Shown here one piece after another: positions 8,294 through 17,958 of a stretch of DNA of 64,000 bases. Each line of letters begins with the position of its first letter. Position 1 is the first letter of the stretch. The stretch is from Nitrosopumilus sp. b1 (GTDB lineage: Archaea; Thermoproteota; Nitrososphaeria; Nitrososphaerales; Nitrosopumilaceae), in NCBI RefSeq assembly GCF_014078545.1, contig NZ_MU078716.1, positions 18,946 to 82,945 on the forward strand. The letters are read 5' to 3'. The position numbers and the translations under genes are program-made. Under the pieces are notes generated by a model. That model saw only the letters and a list, made by a program, of their open reading frames with translations. It made no database searches and was not told the origin of the DNA.

Positions 8294-11002
8294 ATGAAAG
8301 CAGTATACTCTTTTGATGAAGGAAACGGTAAAGACCGCAAACTTTTGGGAGGAAAAGGAGCAGGACTTTGTGAAATGACACGACTAAAACTACCAGTTCC
8401 TCCAGGCTTTGTAATTACAACCGAAGTCTGCAAGAAATACTATCAAAATGACAAAAAATTACCTAACGAGGTCATCTCGCAAGTAAAAAAGAACATTGCA
8501 AAGATGGAAAAAAAGACTGGAAAAAAGTGGAATTCAAAGGACAATCCGCTGCTGGTGTCAGTTCGCTCTGGTGCTGCAATATCCATGCCAGGTATGATGG
8601 ATACAATTTTGAATTTAGGAATTAATGATATCACAGTAAATGGATTAGCACAAAAAAGCAACAATCCAAGATTTGCCTGGGATTCATATCGCAGATTTGT
8701 TCAATTATTTGGCAAAGTAGTATTTGGAGTCAATGACAAATTGTTTGACCAAGTGTTAGAGGATGCAAAAAAGAATCAAGCGGTTCAATCAGATAGCGCA
8801 TTAAATGAAAAATCACTAAAAGCAGTTGTTGCAGAATATAAAAAAATCTGTGAGAAACAAACTGGAAAACCATTCCCGACTGATCCTTTTGAGCAATTAA
8901 CCCTAGCAATCAAAGCAGTGTTTAACAGTTGGATGGGAGAACGTGCTATTGTTTATCGTGAAAAATATAACATTACAAAAGATATTGCAGATGGAACTGC
9001 AGTAAATGTTGTATCAATGGCATTTGGCAACATGGGTAATGATAGTGCCACAGGAGTTGTATTTACTAGAAACCCCGGTGATGGTTCAAGACAAATCTTT
9101 GGAGAGTACCTAGTCAACGCACAAGGTGAAGACGTAGTTGCAGGAATCAGAACTCCAAAACCAGTGGATGCAATGCAGCAAGAGATGCCAAAGTCATACA
9201 AACAATTGTATGACACATGCCAGAAATTAGAAAAACACTACAAAGAGCCTCAAGATATTGAATTCACAATTGAGCAAGGTAAATTCTTTTTACTACAAAC
9301 TCGTTCTGCAAAGATGAATGCAGCTGGAATGGTAAAAACTTCAGTTGCAATGGTAAAAGAAAAACTAATCAACAAAGAGCGAGCATTATTACGATTACAA
9401 GCAGAGCAGTTAGAACAGCTATTACACAGAACAATTGATCAAAACAGCGTTAAAGGTCATACTCAAATTACAAAAGGAATTGCAGCATCCCCAGGGGCAG
9501 CAAGTGGAATAGCAGTATTTGATGTAAAAAGAGCAGTTGCAATGGGCGACAATGGAGCCAAAGTCATCCTAATCAGAGAGGAAACAAAGCCAGAAGATGT
9601 ACCTGCATTTTTCTCATCTGTTGGAATTCTAACCAGTAGAGGAGGAAAGACATCACATGCTGCAGTTGTTGCTAGAGGCATGGGAAAACCATGCATAGTT
9701 GGCTGTGCGGAATTAAAGATAGATTATGATGGAAAAAGATGCATGGCAGGTGATAAGGCCATCATTGAAGGTGATGCAATTACAATTGATGGCAGTACAG
9801 GAAATGTATATTCTGGAAACGTACCTACAATAGAGCCAAAAATTACCGATGATTTTAAAACAATTCTAAGCTGGGCCCAGAGTACAAAGAAGCTTGGTAT
9901 TCGAGCAAATGCTGACACACCAGAAGCAGCAAAATTAGCTAGAGAGTATGGTGCTCAAGGAATTGGACTATGTAGAACAGAAAGAATGTTCAATGGACGT
10001 GACAGAATAGGCCTCTTTGTAGACATGATTATGGCAGACACCATAGAAAAACGAAAACAAGTTTTAGAAAAATTAGGTCAATTACAAAAAAGTGATTTCA
10101 TTGAAATCCTAAAAGCAATGGAAGGTTATCCAGTAACAATTCGATTACTTGATCCACCATTACACGAGTTTTTGCCAAATCCAGAAGAGCTAGCAAACAA
10201 AGTAAGAAAGCTAGAAGAGCAAAATGCATCGGATGAGCTTAGGAGAACAAAGACAATTCTTGAAAGAGCACGTGAACTTGCAGAGATTAACCCAATGATG
10301 GGACATAGAGGAGTAAGAGTAGGAATTACTTATCCAGAAATTTATGAAATGCAGATACGAGCAGTGTTTGAGGCATCAGCAGAGTTGACAAAACAAAAAG
10401 TTGATGCAAGACCTCAGATAATGATTCCTCAAGTAAGCAGTATTGCCGAATTAAATCAGATAAAGAGAATTTATAATAAAATTAAATCAGAGATGCAGGA
10501 AAAACACAAGATAAAATTCAAAATTAATTTCGGAACTATGCTAGAAGTAGTAAGAGCATGTTTAACTGCTAGCGAATTAGCCGAGACTGCAGAATTCTTT
10601 AGTTTCGGAACAAATGATCTTACTCAGGCAACATTTAGCTTTAGTAGAGAGGACGCAGAAGGAAAGTTCTTGCCAGAATATCTCAATAAGGAATTACTAG
10701 AAACAAGTCCATTCCAGTCAATTGATGTCAACGGTGTTGGAAGCCTAATGAAGATTGGACTAACACAAGGACGAGATGTAAAGTCTAACATGGAGGTTGG
10801 AATTTGTGGAGAACACGGAGGAGACCCACGCTCAATCAAATTCTGCCACAAATCAAATCTAAGCTATGTTAGCGCATCACCGCATAGAATCCCTATTGCC
10901 ATTGTAGCAGCAGCTCAGGCAGTACTAGAAAACAAAAGTTCAAAGAAAAAACCTGCTAAAAAGCAAGTCAAAAAGGCAAAGAAGAAAGCCAAAAGACGAT
11001 AA
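8294..11002 (+). CDS. ppdK: Pyruvate, phosphate dikinase
   Basis: The 902-residue enzyme converts pyruvate, ATP and phosphate to phosphoenolpyruvate, AMP and diphosphate, the entry to gluconeogenesis in autotrophs of this group. The order is: ATP-grasp nucleotide-binding domain with LLGGKGAGL near the N-terminus and SVRSGAA-SMPGMMDT near 92-108; swivelling phosphohistidine domain with GGKTSHAAVVARGMGKPC (His about 455); PEP/pyruvate barrel with GLCRTERMF (about 560), GTMLEVVRA and FSFGTNDLTQ (about 770), and the GICGEHGGDP catalytic Cys loop near 837. The last 20 residues are almost all Lys, Ala and Arg, a basic tail beyond the usual family end. It lies 33 bases after tpiA, whose product works in the same pathway. 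Confidence 0.97.
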   Translation: MKAVYSFDEGNGKDRKLLGGKGAGLCEMTRLKLPVPPGFVITTEVCKKYYQNDKKLPNEVISQVKKNIAKMEKKTGKKWNSKDNPLLVSVRSGAAISMPGMMDTILNLGINDITVNGLAQKSNNPRFAWDSYRRFVQLFGKVVFGVNDKLFDQVLEDAKKNQAVQSDSALNEKSLKAVVAEYKKICEKQTGKPFPTDPFEQLTLAIKAVFNSWMGERAIVYREKYNITKDIADGTAVNVVSMAFGNMGNDSATGVVFTRNPGDGSRQIFGEYLVNAQGEDVVAGIRTPKPVDAMQQEMPKSYKQLYDTCQKLEKHYKEPQDIEFTIEQGKFFLLQTRSAKMNAAGMVKTSVAMVKEKLINKERALLRLQAEQLEQLLHRTIDQNSVKGHTQITKGIAASPGAASGIAVFDVKRAVAMGDNGAKVILIREETKPEDVPAFFSSVGILTSRGGKTSHAAVVARGMGKPCIVGCAELKIDYDGKRCMAGDKAIIEGDAITIDGSTGNVYSGNVPTIEPKITDDFKTILSWAQSTKKLGIRANADTPEAAKLAREYGAQGIGLCRTERMFNGRDRIGLFVDMIMADTIEKRKQVLEKLGQLQKSDFIEILKAMEGYPVTIRLLDPPLHEFLPNPEELANKVRKLEEQNASDELRRTKTILERARELAEINPMMGHRGVRVGITYPEIYEMQIRAVFEASAELTKQKVDARPQIMIPQVSSIAELNQIKRIYNKIKSEMQEKHKIKFKINFGTMLEVVRACLTASELAETAEFFSFGTNDLTQATFSFSREDAEGKFLPEYLNKELLETSPFQSIDVNGVGSLMKIGLTQGRDVKSNMEVGICGEHGGDPRSIKFCHKSNLSYVSASPHRIPIAIVAAAQAVLENKSSKKKPAKKQVKKAKKKAKRR

Positions 11003-11041
11003 TCCAATACAATTTAAAACAGATTAAGCAGTTTTCATATC

Positions 11042-11599
11042 ATGCTGCCAAGAATTGATTCCATTAAACAGATGAGAACAAAATTAGGCATTACACAAAA
11101 AAAACTTGCTAGCATGACAGGAGTAAGCACTTCTATGATAAATCAGATAGAATCAGGGAGAAGTCAGCCAAGCTATGAGACAGCAAAGAAAATCTTTGAT
11201 AACCTTGCAACACTAGAAGGGAAATCATCATCACATATTGCAGGAGACTTTTGTAGCAAGGATATTGTAAAAATCAAACCAAACAATACCTTACATGATG
11301 CAATAAAAAAGATGCACAAGTTTTCTATCAGTCAGATTCCGGTCTTTGAAGGAAACGATCCTTTAGGAGTTGTATCAGAAGATGGAATCATGAAGCATTT
11401 AGCAGATGTTGGAGAATCAGAACTAAAGCACGCAAAGATCCTAAACACAATGGATACAGTTCCTCCAATTGTGGATTACAATACACCTGCAAATGTTTTG
11501 GTGCCTTTGATAAGATATTCAAAATGCATATTGGTATCAAAGAAATCAAAGATTGTTGGAATAATTACTGCATCTGACACTCTTAAAATGATGGAATAA
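11042..11599 (+). CDS. HTH (XRE) and CBS-pair transcriptional regulator
   Basis: The 185-residue protein starts with an XRE-type helix-turn-helix (residues 5-60: MRTKLGITQKKLASMTGVS, then MINQIESGRSQPSYETAKKI). Two CBS motifs follow (about 75-125 with HDAIKKMHKFSISQIPVFE, and about 130-185 ending IVGIITASDTLKMM). CBS pairs bind adenosine nucleotides, so this family is thought to couple DNA binding to energy charge. It follows PPDK by 39 bases, and a role in controlling central carbon genes is possible but inferred from position only. Its stop abuts the convergent epimerase gene. Confidence 0.9.
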   Translation: MLPRIDSIKQMRTKLGITQKKLASMTGVSTSMINQIESGRSQPSYETAKKIFDNLATLEGKSSSHIAGDFCSKDIVKIKPNNTLHDAIKKMHKFSISQIPVFEGNDPLGVVSEDGIMKHLADVGESELKHAKILNTMDTVPPIVDYNTPANVLVPLIRYSKCILVSKKSKIVGIITASDTLKMME

Positions 11600-11995
11600 T
11601 TATTTTGGATGAGAGCAGAGCTCTGCTAATACTCCGCTGAGTGACTTTGGGTGAATAAAAGTAACTTTTGTTCCAGCAGAACCAGGTCTAATTTTACCTA
11701 GGAATTGTATTCCGCATCCTTCCATTCTTGTTACCTCACCCTCAATATTATCAGTCTCAAGTGCCATGTGATGCAAGCCTTGACCTTTCTTTTCTAGAAA
11801 TTTCTTAATCGGACTAGTTTCATTTGTCGGCTCCATAAGCTCTATTCTTCCATTCTCAAGGTGTATGATTGCAACCTTAACTCCCTCAGTCTCTACTGTC
11901 TCAAACTCAACTTCATCTACTCCGAGGGCTTCCTGATACTGTTTTGCAGCAGATTCAACATCATTTACTGCAATGGCGATATGATCAATCTTCAT
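11600..11995 (-). CDS. mce: Methylmalonyl-CoA epimerase
   Basis: The 131-residue protein is a glyoxalase/VOC-fold enzyme. It begins KIDHIAIAVNDVESA with the first metal His, carries GQGLHHMALETDNI (second metal His, about 95) and ends with ELMEP and LAELCSH strands. It converts (S)- to (R)-methylmalonyl-CoA. It lies directly after the mutase large-subunit stop, with no intergenic base, so the two are cotranscribed. In this lineage the pair belongs to the 3-hydroxypropionate/4-hydroxybutyrate cycle, passing methylmalonyl-CoA to succinyl-CoA. Confidence 0.95.
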   Translation of the reverse strand: MKIDHIAIAVNDVESAAKQYQEALGVDEVEFETVETEGVKVAIIHLENGRIELMEPTNETSPIKKFLEKKGQGLHHMALETDNIEGEVTRMEGCGIQFLGKIRPGSAGTKVTFIHPKSLSGVLAELCSHPK

Positions 11996-13594
11996 CTAGA
12001 ATACCTCCTTTGGCCTATACTCTCCAAACACTTCACGGAATGTGTTACTGATCTCACCAGTAGTAGCATAGGCCTTTGCAGCATCAAGAATGTAAGGCAT
12101 TAGATTCTCATCAGTATCTGCGACTGACTTTAGCTTTGATAACGCATCCTCAACTTTTTTGGCATTTCTAGATGAGCGAAGTTTTTTGAGATCTTTATTT
12201 TGCTGTATCTCCACTTTATCATCAATACGCAATAGTTCTGGTGGTTTTTCGTTGGCTTCAATGAATTTGTTGACACCCACAAGGATTCTCTGTTCCTCAT
12301 CAGCTTCTTTTTTGAGGCGGTATGCATTTTGTCTAATTTCAGATTGGAAGAATCCCTTTTCAATTGCTTTGATAGAGCCACCCATCTTTTCAATTTTTTT
12401 AAGATAAGCCCAAACACCGTCTTCTATCTCATCACATAGATACTCAAGATAATGTGAGCCGGCCATTGGGTCAACTGTTTTTGTGATCCCACTCTCATAT
12501 GCTACAATTTGTTGGGTTCTAAGTGCAATTTTTGCAGATTCTTGGGTTGGCAATGCAAGTGCTTCGTCTCTAGAGTTTGTATGTAACGATTGTGTTCCGC
12601 CAAGTACTGCAGCCATTGATTGAATTGCAACACGAACAATGTTGTTATCTGGTTGCTGGGCAGTTAATGACTCTCCACTTGTTTGAGTATGGAATTTTAA
12701 TTGTAATGATTTTGGATCCTTTGCGTGGAATTTTTCTTTTAGAATTTTTGCATAAACTTTTCTTGCAACACGAAACTTGGCAATCTCTTCAAAAAATTCT
12801 ATTGTACAACAGAAGAAGAATGATAAACGAGGTGCAAAATCATCAATCTTTAATCCTTGATCCAAACATGTCTGAATATATGCAATTGCGTTTGCCAAGG
12901 TAAATGCAACTTCCTGTGTTGCAGTAGAGCCTGCTTCCCTCATATGGTAACCGGAAATAGACACAGGATACCACTGTGGGACTTTTTTAGCACAATAACC
13001 AATCATGTCACCAATAATTCTCATGGAAGGTTGTGGTGGGTAGATGTAGGTATTTCTTGCAATGTACTCTTTGAGAATATCATTTTGGGTTGTACCACGT
13101 AGTTGTTCGCTTGATGAACCCTGAGATTCCCCCACTGCAATATAATATGCAAGCAATGTAGATGCAGTTGAATTAATTGTCATAGAAGAGCTAACCTTAC
13201 CTAAAGGAATGCCATCAAAAGCAGTCATCATATCTTTTAGAGAAGCAATAGAGACTCCAACTTTTCCAACTTCACCTTCTGCTTGAGGAGAATCAGGATC
13301 ATGCCCAATTTGAGTTGGCAAATCAAATGCCATACTAAGGCCCGTCTGTCCTTTTTCTAACATGAACTTGAAGCGTTCATTTGTTAACTTTGCATCGCCA
13401 AATCCAGAGTACTGACGCATAGTCCAGAATCTATCACGATACATTCCTGCATGTATGCCACGAGTAAATGGATAGGTGCCTGGTTCTTCTTTCTTTGTTT
13501 TCTTTGCAGACTTGTGAAAGACACGTTTTATTGGGATGTTAGAATCAGTTACAAATTGCTTTTCAGGAGTTTTTGATTTTGCCATTTTAATCAT
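11996..13594 (-). CDS. mcmA1: Methylmalonyl-CoA mutase, large (substrate-binding) subunit
   Basis: The 532-residue chain covers only the TIM-barrel part of methylmalonyl-CoA mutase. Characteristic stretches are the RDRFWTMRQYSGFGDA segment with the catalytic Tyr near 58, TGLSMAFDLPTQIGHDPD near 85-105, TAQQPDNNIVRV and GGTQSLHTNSRDEALALP near 330-350. It lacks the B12-binding domain, which is encoded separately at 17532-17954, the usual archaeal split. It isomerises methylmalonyl-CoA to succinyl-CoA with adenosylcobalamin. The start codon overlaps the stop of the MeaB gene (ATGA), showing tight coupling; an in-frame ATG three codons later is an alternative start. Confidence 0.96.
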   Translation of the reverse strand: MIKMAKSKTPEKQFVTDSNIPIKRVFHKSAKKTKKEEPGTYPFTRGIHAGMYRDRFWTMRQYSGFGDAKLTNERFKFMLEKGQTGLSMAFDLPTQIGHDPDSPQAEGEVGKVGVSIASLKDMMTAFDGIPLGKVSSSMTINSTASTLLAYYIAVGESQGSSSEQLRGTTQNDILKEYIARNTYIYPPQPSMRIIGDMIGYCAKKVPQWYPVSISGYHMREAGSTATQEVAFTLANAIAYIQTCLDQGLKIDDFAPRLSFFFCCTIEFFEEIAKFRVARKVYAKILKEKFHAKDPKSLQLKFHTQTSGESLTAQQPDNNIVRVAIQSMAAVLGGTQSLHTNSRDEALALPTQESAKIALRTQQIVAYESGITKTVDPMAGSHYLEYLCDEIEDGVWAYLKKIEKMGGSIKAIEKGFFQSEIRQNAYRLKKEADEEQRILVGVNKFIEANEKPPELLRIDDKVEIQQNKDLKKLRSSRNAKKVEDALSKLKSVADTDENLMPYILDAAKAYATTGEISNTFREVFGEYRPKEVF

Positions 13595-14508
13595 TTTAAC
13601 AATGCTTTTGTAATTTTGTCTCCTGCTTCAAAGGGATTAATCTCACGTGCTTGTAATTTTTTAAGATATTTTGCATAGGTTTTATCAGAATTCAACAATG
13701 TAGTAATTTTTTCGTTAATGTTATTTAAAACAATATCTTTTAGCTCAGATTCTAATTGACTTAGTTCTTGCTTCTTTTTTGTTTTCTTTTTTAAAGCCAT
13801 TAATTCTTTGAGTTTCTTTGCAAATTCAGATATTCCCCTGTTCTTTTTTGTAGATGTCTTTAAGATGATAGGGTTTTTTTCTGATGCTCCAATATAATCG
13901 CGCACTGCATCGTATAGCTGAGATGCACCATCCAAATCGCTTTTGTTAACAAGATAAACATCTCCAATCTCAGTTAATCCTGCCTTTATGGTTTGAATGC
14001 TATCTCCAGTGTGAGGATTAAAGACTACAACTGTAATATCAGCAATATTGGAAATTTCAATCTCAGTTTGGCCAGCACCCACACTTTCTATAATTATTGG
14101 GTTAAAGCCAGCATATTCTAAGACACGTATACTATTTCTGACTGAATGAGATATTGCTCCAGTTGCTCCCCTAGATGCAATGCTTCGGATATAGGTGCCA
14201 GAATCAGTTGATTCAGTCATTCTTACTCTATCACCTAAAATTGCACCACCAGTTACATGACTAGTAGGATCCACAGCGAGAACTGCAGGTTTTGTTCCTA
14301 ATTTACGAAGCTCTACTGAAGTCACATTGATTAAAGAACTCTTTCCTGCTCCTGCAGGTCCTGTAATTCCAATTATTGATGAGCTTCCTGTTTTTGAAAA
14401 TATTTGCTTGATAAGTTTTCGTGCTTCTTTTTGATCATTTTCTATAATTGATATTGCCTTTGCTATTGCGCCACGTTTGCCTTTTTTGAGGTCAGTAAGC
14501 AGTGTCAA
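13591..14508 (-). CDS. meaB: MeaB/ArgK-type GTPase chaperone of methylmalonyl-CoA mutase
   Basis: The 305-residue protein is a G3E-family GTPase. Walker A is GITGPAGAGKSS near residue 48, the switch region contains VDPTSHVTGGAILGDRVRM, the Walker B-like segment is IIIESVGAGQTE near 138, and the G4 motif NKSDLDGA is near 187. Family members gate adenosylcobalamin delivery and protect the mutase. The 4-base overlap with mcmA1 and the same-strand epimerase make a three-gene operon. The older annotation as an arginine/ornithine transport ATPase (ArgK) does not suit this context. Confidence 0.95.
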   Translation of the reverse strand: MTLLTDLKKGKRGAIAKAISIIENDQKEARKLIKQIFSKTGSSSIIGITGPAGAGKSSLINVTSVELRKLGTKPAVLAVDPTSHVTGGAILGDRVRMTESTDSGTYIRSIASRGATGAISHSVRNSIRVLEYAGFNPIIIESVGAGQTEIEISNIADITVVVFNPHTGDSIQTIKAGLTEIGDVYLVNKSDLDGASQLYDAVRDYIGASEKNPIILKTSTKKNRGISEFAKKLKELMALKKKTKKKQELSQLESELKDIVLNNINEKITTLLNSDKTYAKYLKKLQAREINPFEAGDKITKALLK

Positions 14509-14550
14509 TGTATGAAGTTAATTTTCCCACAATAAATTCTTGTATGTTCT

Positions 14551-14958
14551 TTAAGTACTAAAGATGACCGGAGGTGCAGATTCACCTACAGAATGAATCT
14601 CTGTCTTTAGTTCAATTGTCCCAAAATCGGGATGATTAATTTTCAAAACAATTGGATGAATGGACCACCCATATTTTGGAGGTTCGGAAAATAAGACATG
14701 CTCGACAAACTGATAATTATCAAAAGTTTTTTGGTATGACTCTTCCATTCCCAATATCTCCATTATAACAGATGATGTTTTTTGTGTTTTATCTGCAAAG
14801 ACTATCTCGGCGTATTGTTCCTCAGGATAATACGTAGCGTCAATAGAAAATGATTCTCTCAGTCTTTGGTCATCAGGTGATTCTGCAGTGATTAAAAATA
14901 AAATTGCAAGAGAAGATAAAGCTAAAACTGACAATAAAGGAAAAATCTTTTTTGGCAT
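14551..14958 (-). CDS. Small exported or membrane-anchored protein, function unknown
   Basis: The 135-residue protein has one N-terminal hydrophobic segment (residues 5-24, PLLSVLALSSLAILFLI) acting as signal or anchor. The remainder is a probable beta-sandwich, with a YPEEQYAEIVF strand, a repeated EILGMEESYQKTFDNYQF region and a HPDFGTIELKTEIHSVGES end. No cysteines or metal motifs are visible. It lies between the aminopeptidase (6 bases upstream) and MeaB (42 bases downstream) on the same strand, so it may be cotranscribed with the aminopeptidase. I do not recognise the family. Confidence 0.6.
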   Translation of the reverse strand: MPKKIFPLLSVLALSSLAILFLITAESPDDQRLRESFSIDATYYPEEQYAEIVFADKTQKTSSVIMEILGMEESYQKTFDNYQFVEHVLFSEPPKYGWSIHPIVLKINHPDFGTIELKTEIHSVGESAPPVIFST

Positions 14959-14963
14959 AAACT

Positions 14964-17462
14964 CTAGTTGAACTCAGATCTTAGCTGTTTTAAGAATTTA
15001 GAATGAATTTGAATTCTTTCAAGTGTTTGCTCTAAGGTTCTCTCAGTACCTGGAGTAGGATTTTGTTTGAAAAACCTGCGAATTTCTTTTTCCATTGATT
15101 CATCCGCTACCAGTGAAATACTTGCAACAATTCTATTAAACAAAGGATTGCCATGTCCAACTTTTTTGCTCAATGATCTCCAATTCTTTTTTAGCCAGGG
15201 CCACAGAATTTTTTTGCCTGCCTGATTGTTTGCCACACGAATTATTGGAAGCTGCATGTTTTGTGAACGAACTGCTGGGGTTTGAGAGAATGCCAGTGAT
15301 TTTAAGAGTAATTTTTCATCATTAAAGCTACACATTGCCCCAAGGAATCGAAGTTTTTCTTCCTGAGTACTGGCTTTATTATAAAGAAGGGTTAGTTTTT
15401 GATGCATCTTTGAGTCACCTACCAAAGCAACTAAAGAGTACACAGTATCCCTCAAATCAGGACGTAACGAGGAGGGATTTTTGAGGAATTTCTGGAATCT
15501 GATTTTAGATTCTTCGATTACCTCATCATTGCCTAATTTACCTAGTGCATGTATTGCAAAGCTTCGCAACAATGCATCAGTATGATTTTCTTTTGGTTTA
15601 GGATCCCACCCTAATCGATTAAATATTTTCTCAAAGTAATTTCTTGCATATTCCTTGATAATAGGATTAAAAGATTCGCCAATTGTTCTATCGTATAACG
15701 AATATAGATTATTTGCAACATTTACGGATGAAAGATAATTTTCTTCATCATGATATGCATCAGTAAAGTCAAGATAGTTCTGGAGAGATTCATCACCTGA
15801 AACACACAATGCAAATAGATCATTTTGGATAGCCCATCTATCAATATGAGAAATTGATTTGTTATCAACAAGCATTTTTAGATCAATTAGCACTCCTTCA
15901 TCATATTTTACTCGGTAGAATCCATGTCGTCCAGAATTGATCACAACACCATTTTGGGAATTGATTTTAATCTTATCACTTTTCTTTGTGAGTAATTTCT
16001 TTACATCTTTTTTATCAGAATGAATAGTGATTGGAACATGCCAAAGTCCTTTGTGTGTACCTTTTGCGTTTAAAAGAAATCTCTTTTGTGATAAAATCAA
16101 CAATGAATCTTTTTGGTTAACTTCAACTACAGGAAATCCAATTTGTTTTATCCATGAATCCATCATTGCCCGTACAGGAAGTTTTGAAATTTTTCCGATT
16201 GCATCCCAAAGGTCATATCCAGTTGCGTTTTTGTACTTGTGTTTTGTCAAATAATGTTTCAAACCGTTTCTAAAATTTTTCTCACCGACAAAGTTTTCTA
16301 GCATACGCAAGACACATCCTCCTTTATCATAGGATATTGCATCAAATATCTCTCGAATCTCAGATGGGGAGTTTACCTTTACATCAATTGGGTGAGATGA
16401 TTTTAGTGAATCAAGCCCCATTGCAACGTTCATCGCATCTTCGACAAACTGGTCCCAAAGTTCCCATTCAGGATAAAATTTATCCACAAATTTTGTGGCC
16501 ATATACGTAGCAAAGCTCTCATTTAGCCACAAATCGTTCCACCATTTCATGGTGACAAGGTTGCCAAACCATTGATGGGCAATCTCATGAGATATTACCT
16601 CTGCAATGAACTGCTTTGTTTTTGTAGATGATACCTTTGGATCATAAAGTAAAATTGTCTCCCTAAATGTAATTGCGCCCCAATTTTCCATAGCACCTGC
16701 TGCAAAGTCAGGAATTGCGATTAGGTCAAGTTTAGGTAAAGGGTATTTTATTCCAAAATAATTTTCGTATGATTTTAATAATTTTTTTCCAAGTTCTAAG
16801 GAAAACTTTCCTTGGGAGCGTTTTCCTTTTGTAGTGATAACACGAACTTCAGTTTTTCCAATTTTTCCCTTAAGGTATTCAAACTCGCCAACTCCAAGAT
16901 AAACCAAATATGTTGACATTGTTGGAGTTTGTGAAAATACATAACGAATTTTGTCTCCAATTTGTTGTTTTGATTTGACTGGCATGTTTGAGATTGCCGT
17001 GAAATTTTTTGCTACAACAAGAGAGATTTCAAAGGTTGCCTTTGATTGTGGCTCATCCCAGCATGGAAAAGCTCTGCGAGCATCTGCTGCCTCAAACTGT
17101 GTTGTAGCAAGATACTTTGTCTTTCCGTTGATTTCGTATTTACTCCGGTAAAATCCAAGCAGTCTATCATTTAAAATGCCTGTAAAATCAATGAAGAGAT
17201 TTGCATGACCACTAATCTTTTTTGCTAGTTTTATTGTCAGCTCCTCTGTTTTTGAATTAATTTTAGGAGTTGCTAGAATGATTTCCCCTTTGAATTCTAC
17301 ATGGCATTTTTTGATTTTGAGCTCTGCAGCATGTAGTGTAATCGAATTTGTAGGTCTCGTGCACTGAATTGATATATTCTCCCTTCCTTCAAAGGTAAAT
17401 TTTTTCAGATCAGGAGTAAATTCAAGACTGTAATTTAATGGAGAAACGCTCACGCATGGCAT
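14964..17462 (-). CDS. M1-family zinc aminopeptidase (aminopeptidase N / tricorn-interacting-factor-like)
   Basis: From the ATG at 17462 the product has 832 residues. The M1 hallmarks are GAMENWG (about 257) and HEIAHQWFGNLVTMKWWNDLWLNE (about 290-315), which gives HExxH plus a distal Glu zinc ligand. The C-terminal half is a helical domain as in ERAP and TRI F2/F3 peptidases. It trims N-terminal residues from peptides, probably behind the proteasome in the cytosol, since there is no signal peptide. The frame extends 26 codons upstream with a Phe/Tyr-rich stretch, but MPCVSVSPLNYSLEF matches the usual beginning of the fold. That start leaves a 69-base divergent promoter with mcmA2. Confidence 0.95.
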   Translation of the reverse strand: MPCVSVSPLNYSLEFTPDLKKFTFEGRENISIQCTRPTNSITLHAAELKIKKCHVEFKGEIILATPKINSKTEELTIKLAKKISGHANLFIDFTGILNDRLLGFYRSKYEINGKTKYLATTQFEAADARRAFPCWDEPQSKATFEISLVVAKNFTAISNMPVKSKQQIGDKIRYVFSQTPTMSTYLVYLGVGEFEYLKGKIGKTEVRVITTKGKRSQGKFSLELGKKLLKSYENYFGIKYPLPKLDLIAIPDFAAGAMENWGAITFRETILLYDPKVSSTKTKQFIAEVISHEIAHQWFGNLVTMKWWNDLWLNESFATYMATKFVDKFYPEWELWDQFVEDAMNVAMGLDSLKSSHPIDVKVNSPSEIREIFDAISYDKGGCVLRMLENFVGEKNFRNGLKHYLTKHKYKNATGYDLWDAIGKISKLPVRAMMDSWIKQIGFPVVEVNQKDSLLILSQKRFLLNAKGTHKGLWHVPITIHSDKKDVKKLLTKKSDKIKINSQNGVVINSGRHGFYRVKYDEGVLIDLKMLVDNKSISHIDRWAIQNDLFALCVSGDESLQNYLDFTDAYHDEENYLSSVNVANNLYSLYDRTIGESFNPIIKEYARNYFEKIFNRLGWDPKPKENHTDALLRSFAIHALGKLGNDEVIEESKIRFQKFLKNPSSLRPDLRDTVYSLVALVGDSKMHQKLTLLYNKASTQEEKLRFLGAMCSFNDEKLLLKSLAFSQTPAVRSQNMQLPIIRVANNQAGKKILWPWLKKNWRSLSKKVGHGNPLFNRIVASISLVADESMEKEIRRFFKQNPTPGTERTLEQTLERIQIHSKFLKQLRSEFN

Positions 17463-17531
17463 TCTCAAATAGGCTTTATGTACATTTAGGAATTGAAAAA
17501 AGGCTTTAAAATAGAAAAAATATTGATAATT

Positions 17532-17954
17532 ATGAAACAAAAAATGGCATCAAGAAGAGTCAAAATTCTAGTAGCAAAGCTAGGACTAGATGGTCATGAT
17601 AGAGGAGCCCTAGTTTTATGCCGTGCTTTTAGGGATGCTGGAATGGAGGTAATCTATTCAGGATTATTTGCCACACCATCAAGAATAGCACAAATTGCAG
17701 AAGACGAAGATGTTGATGCCATTGCGTTAAGCCTACTCAATGGAGCACATAACACCCTATTTCCCAGAGTTGTAAAGGAGTTAAAAAAGAAGGGAATCAA
17801 AGACGTTCTAGTTTTAGGAGGAGGCGTAATACCAGAAGAGGACAAGAAAGGACTAGAAAAAGGAGGAATTGACGGAGTGTTCGGTCCAGGTACACCACTG
17901 CCAACAATTATCGATTACATTACAAAGGGCGTTTCAAAATTAAGAAAAATATAA
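17532..17954 (+). CDS. mcmA2: Methylmalonyl-CoA mutase, small B12-binding subunit
   Basis: The protein is about 140 residues. The cobalamin-binding signature LDGHDRG (DxHxxG, with the cobalt-ligating His) lies near residue 19. Then come VIYSGLFATPSRI, DVDAIALSLLNGAH and VLGGGVIPEED, the expected SxL and GG motifs of the Rossmann-like B12 domain. It pairs with the large subunit at 11996-13594. The frame opens 13 codons earlier with a TTG, but TATA-like TTTAAAATA near 17505-17515 would place transcription close to the ATG at 17532. A second ATG at 17544 is also possible. It is transcribed away from the rest of the mutase cluster, with the aminopeptidase in between. Confidence 0.93.
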   Translation: MKQKMASRRVKILVAKLGLDGHDRGALVLCRAFRDAGMEVIYSGLFATPSRIAQIAEDEDVDAIALSLLNGAHNTLFPRVVKELKKKGIKDVLVLGGGVIPEEDKKGLEKGGIDGVFGPGTPLPTIIDYITKGVSKLRKI

Positions 17955-17958
17955 AAAA

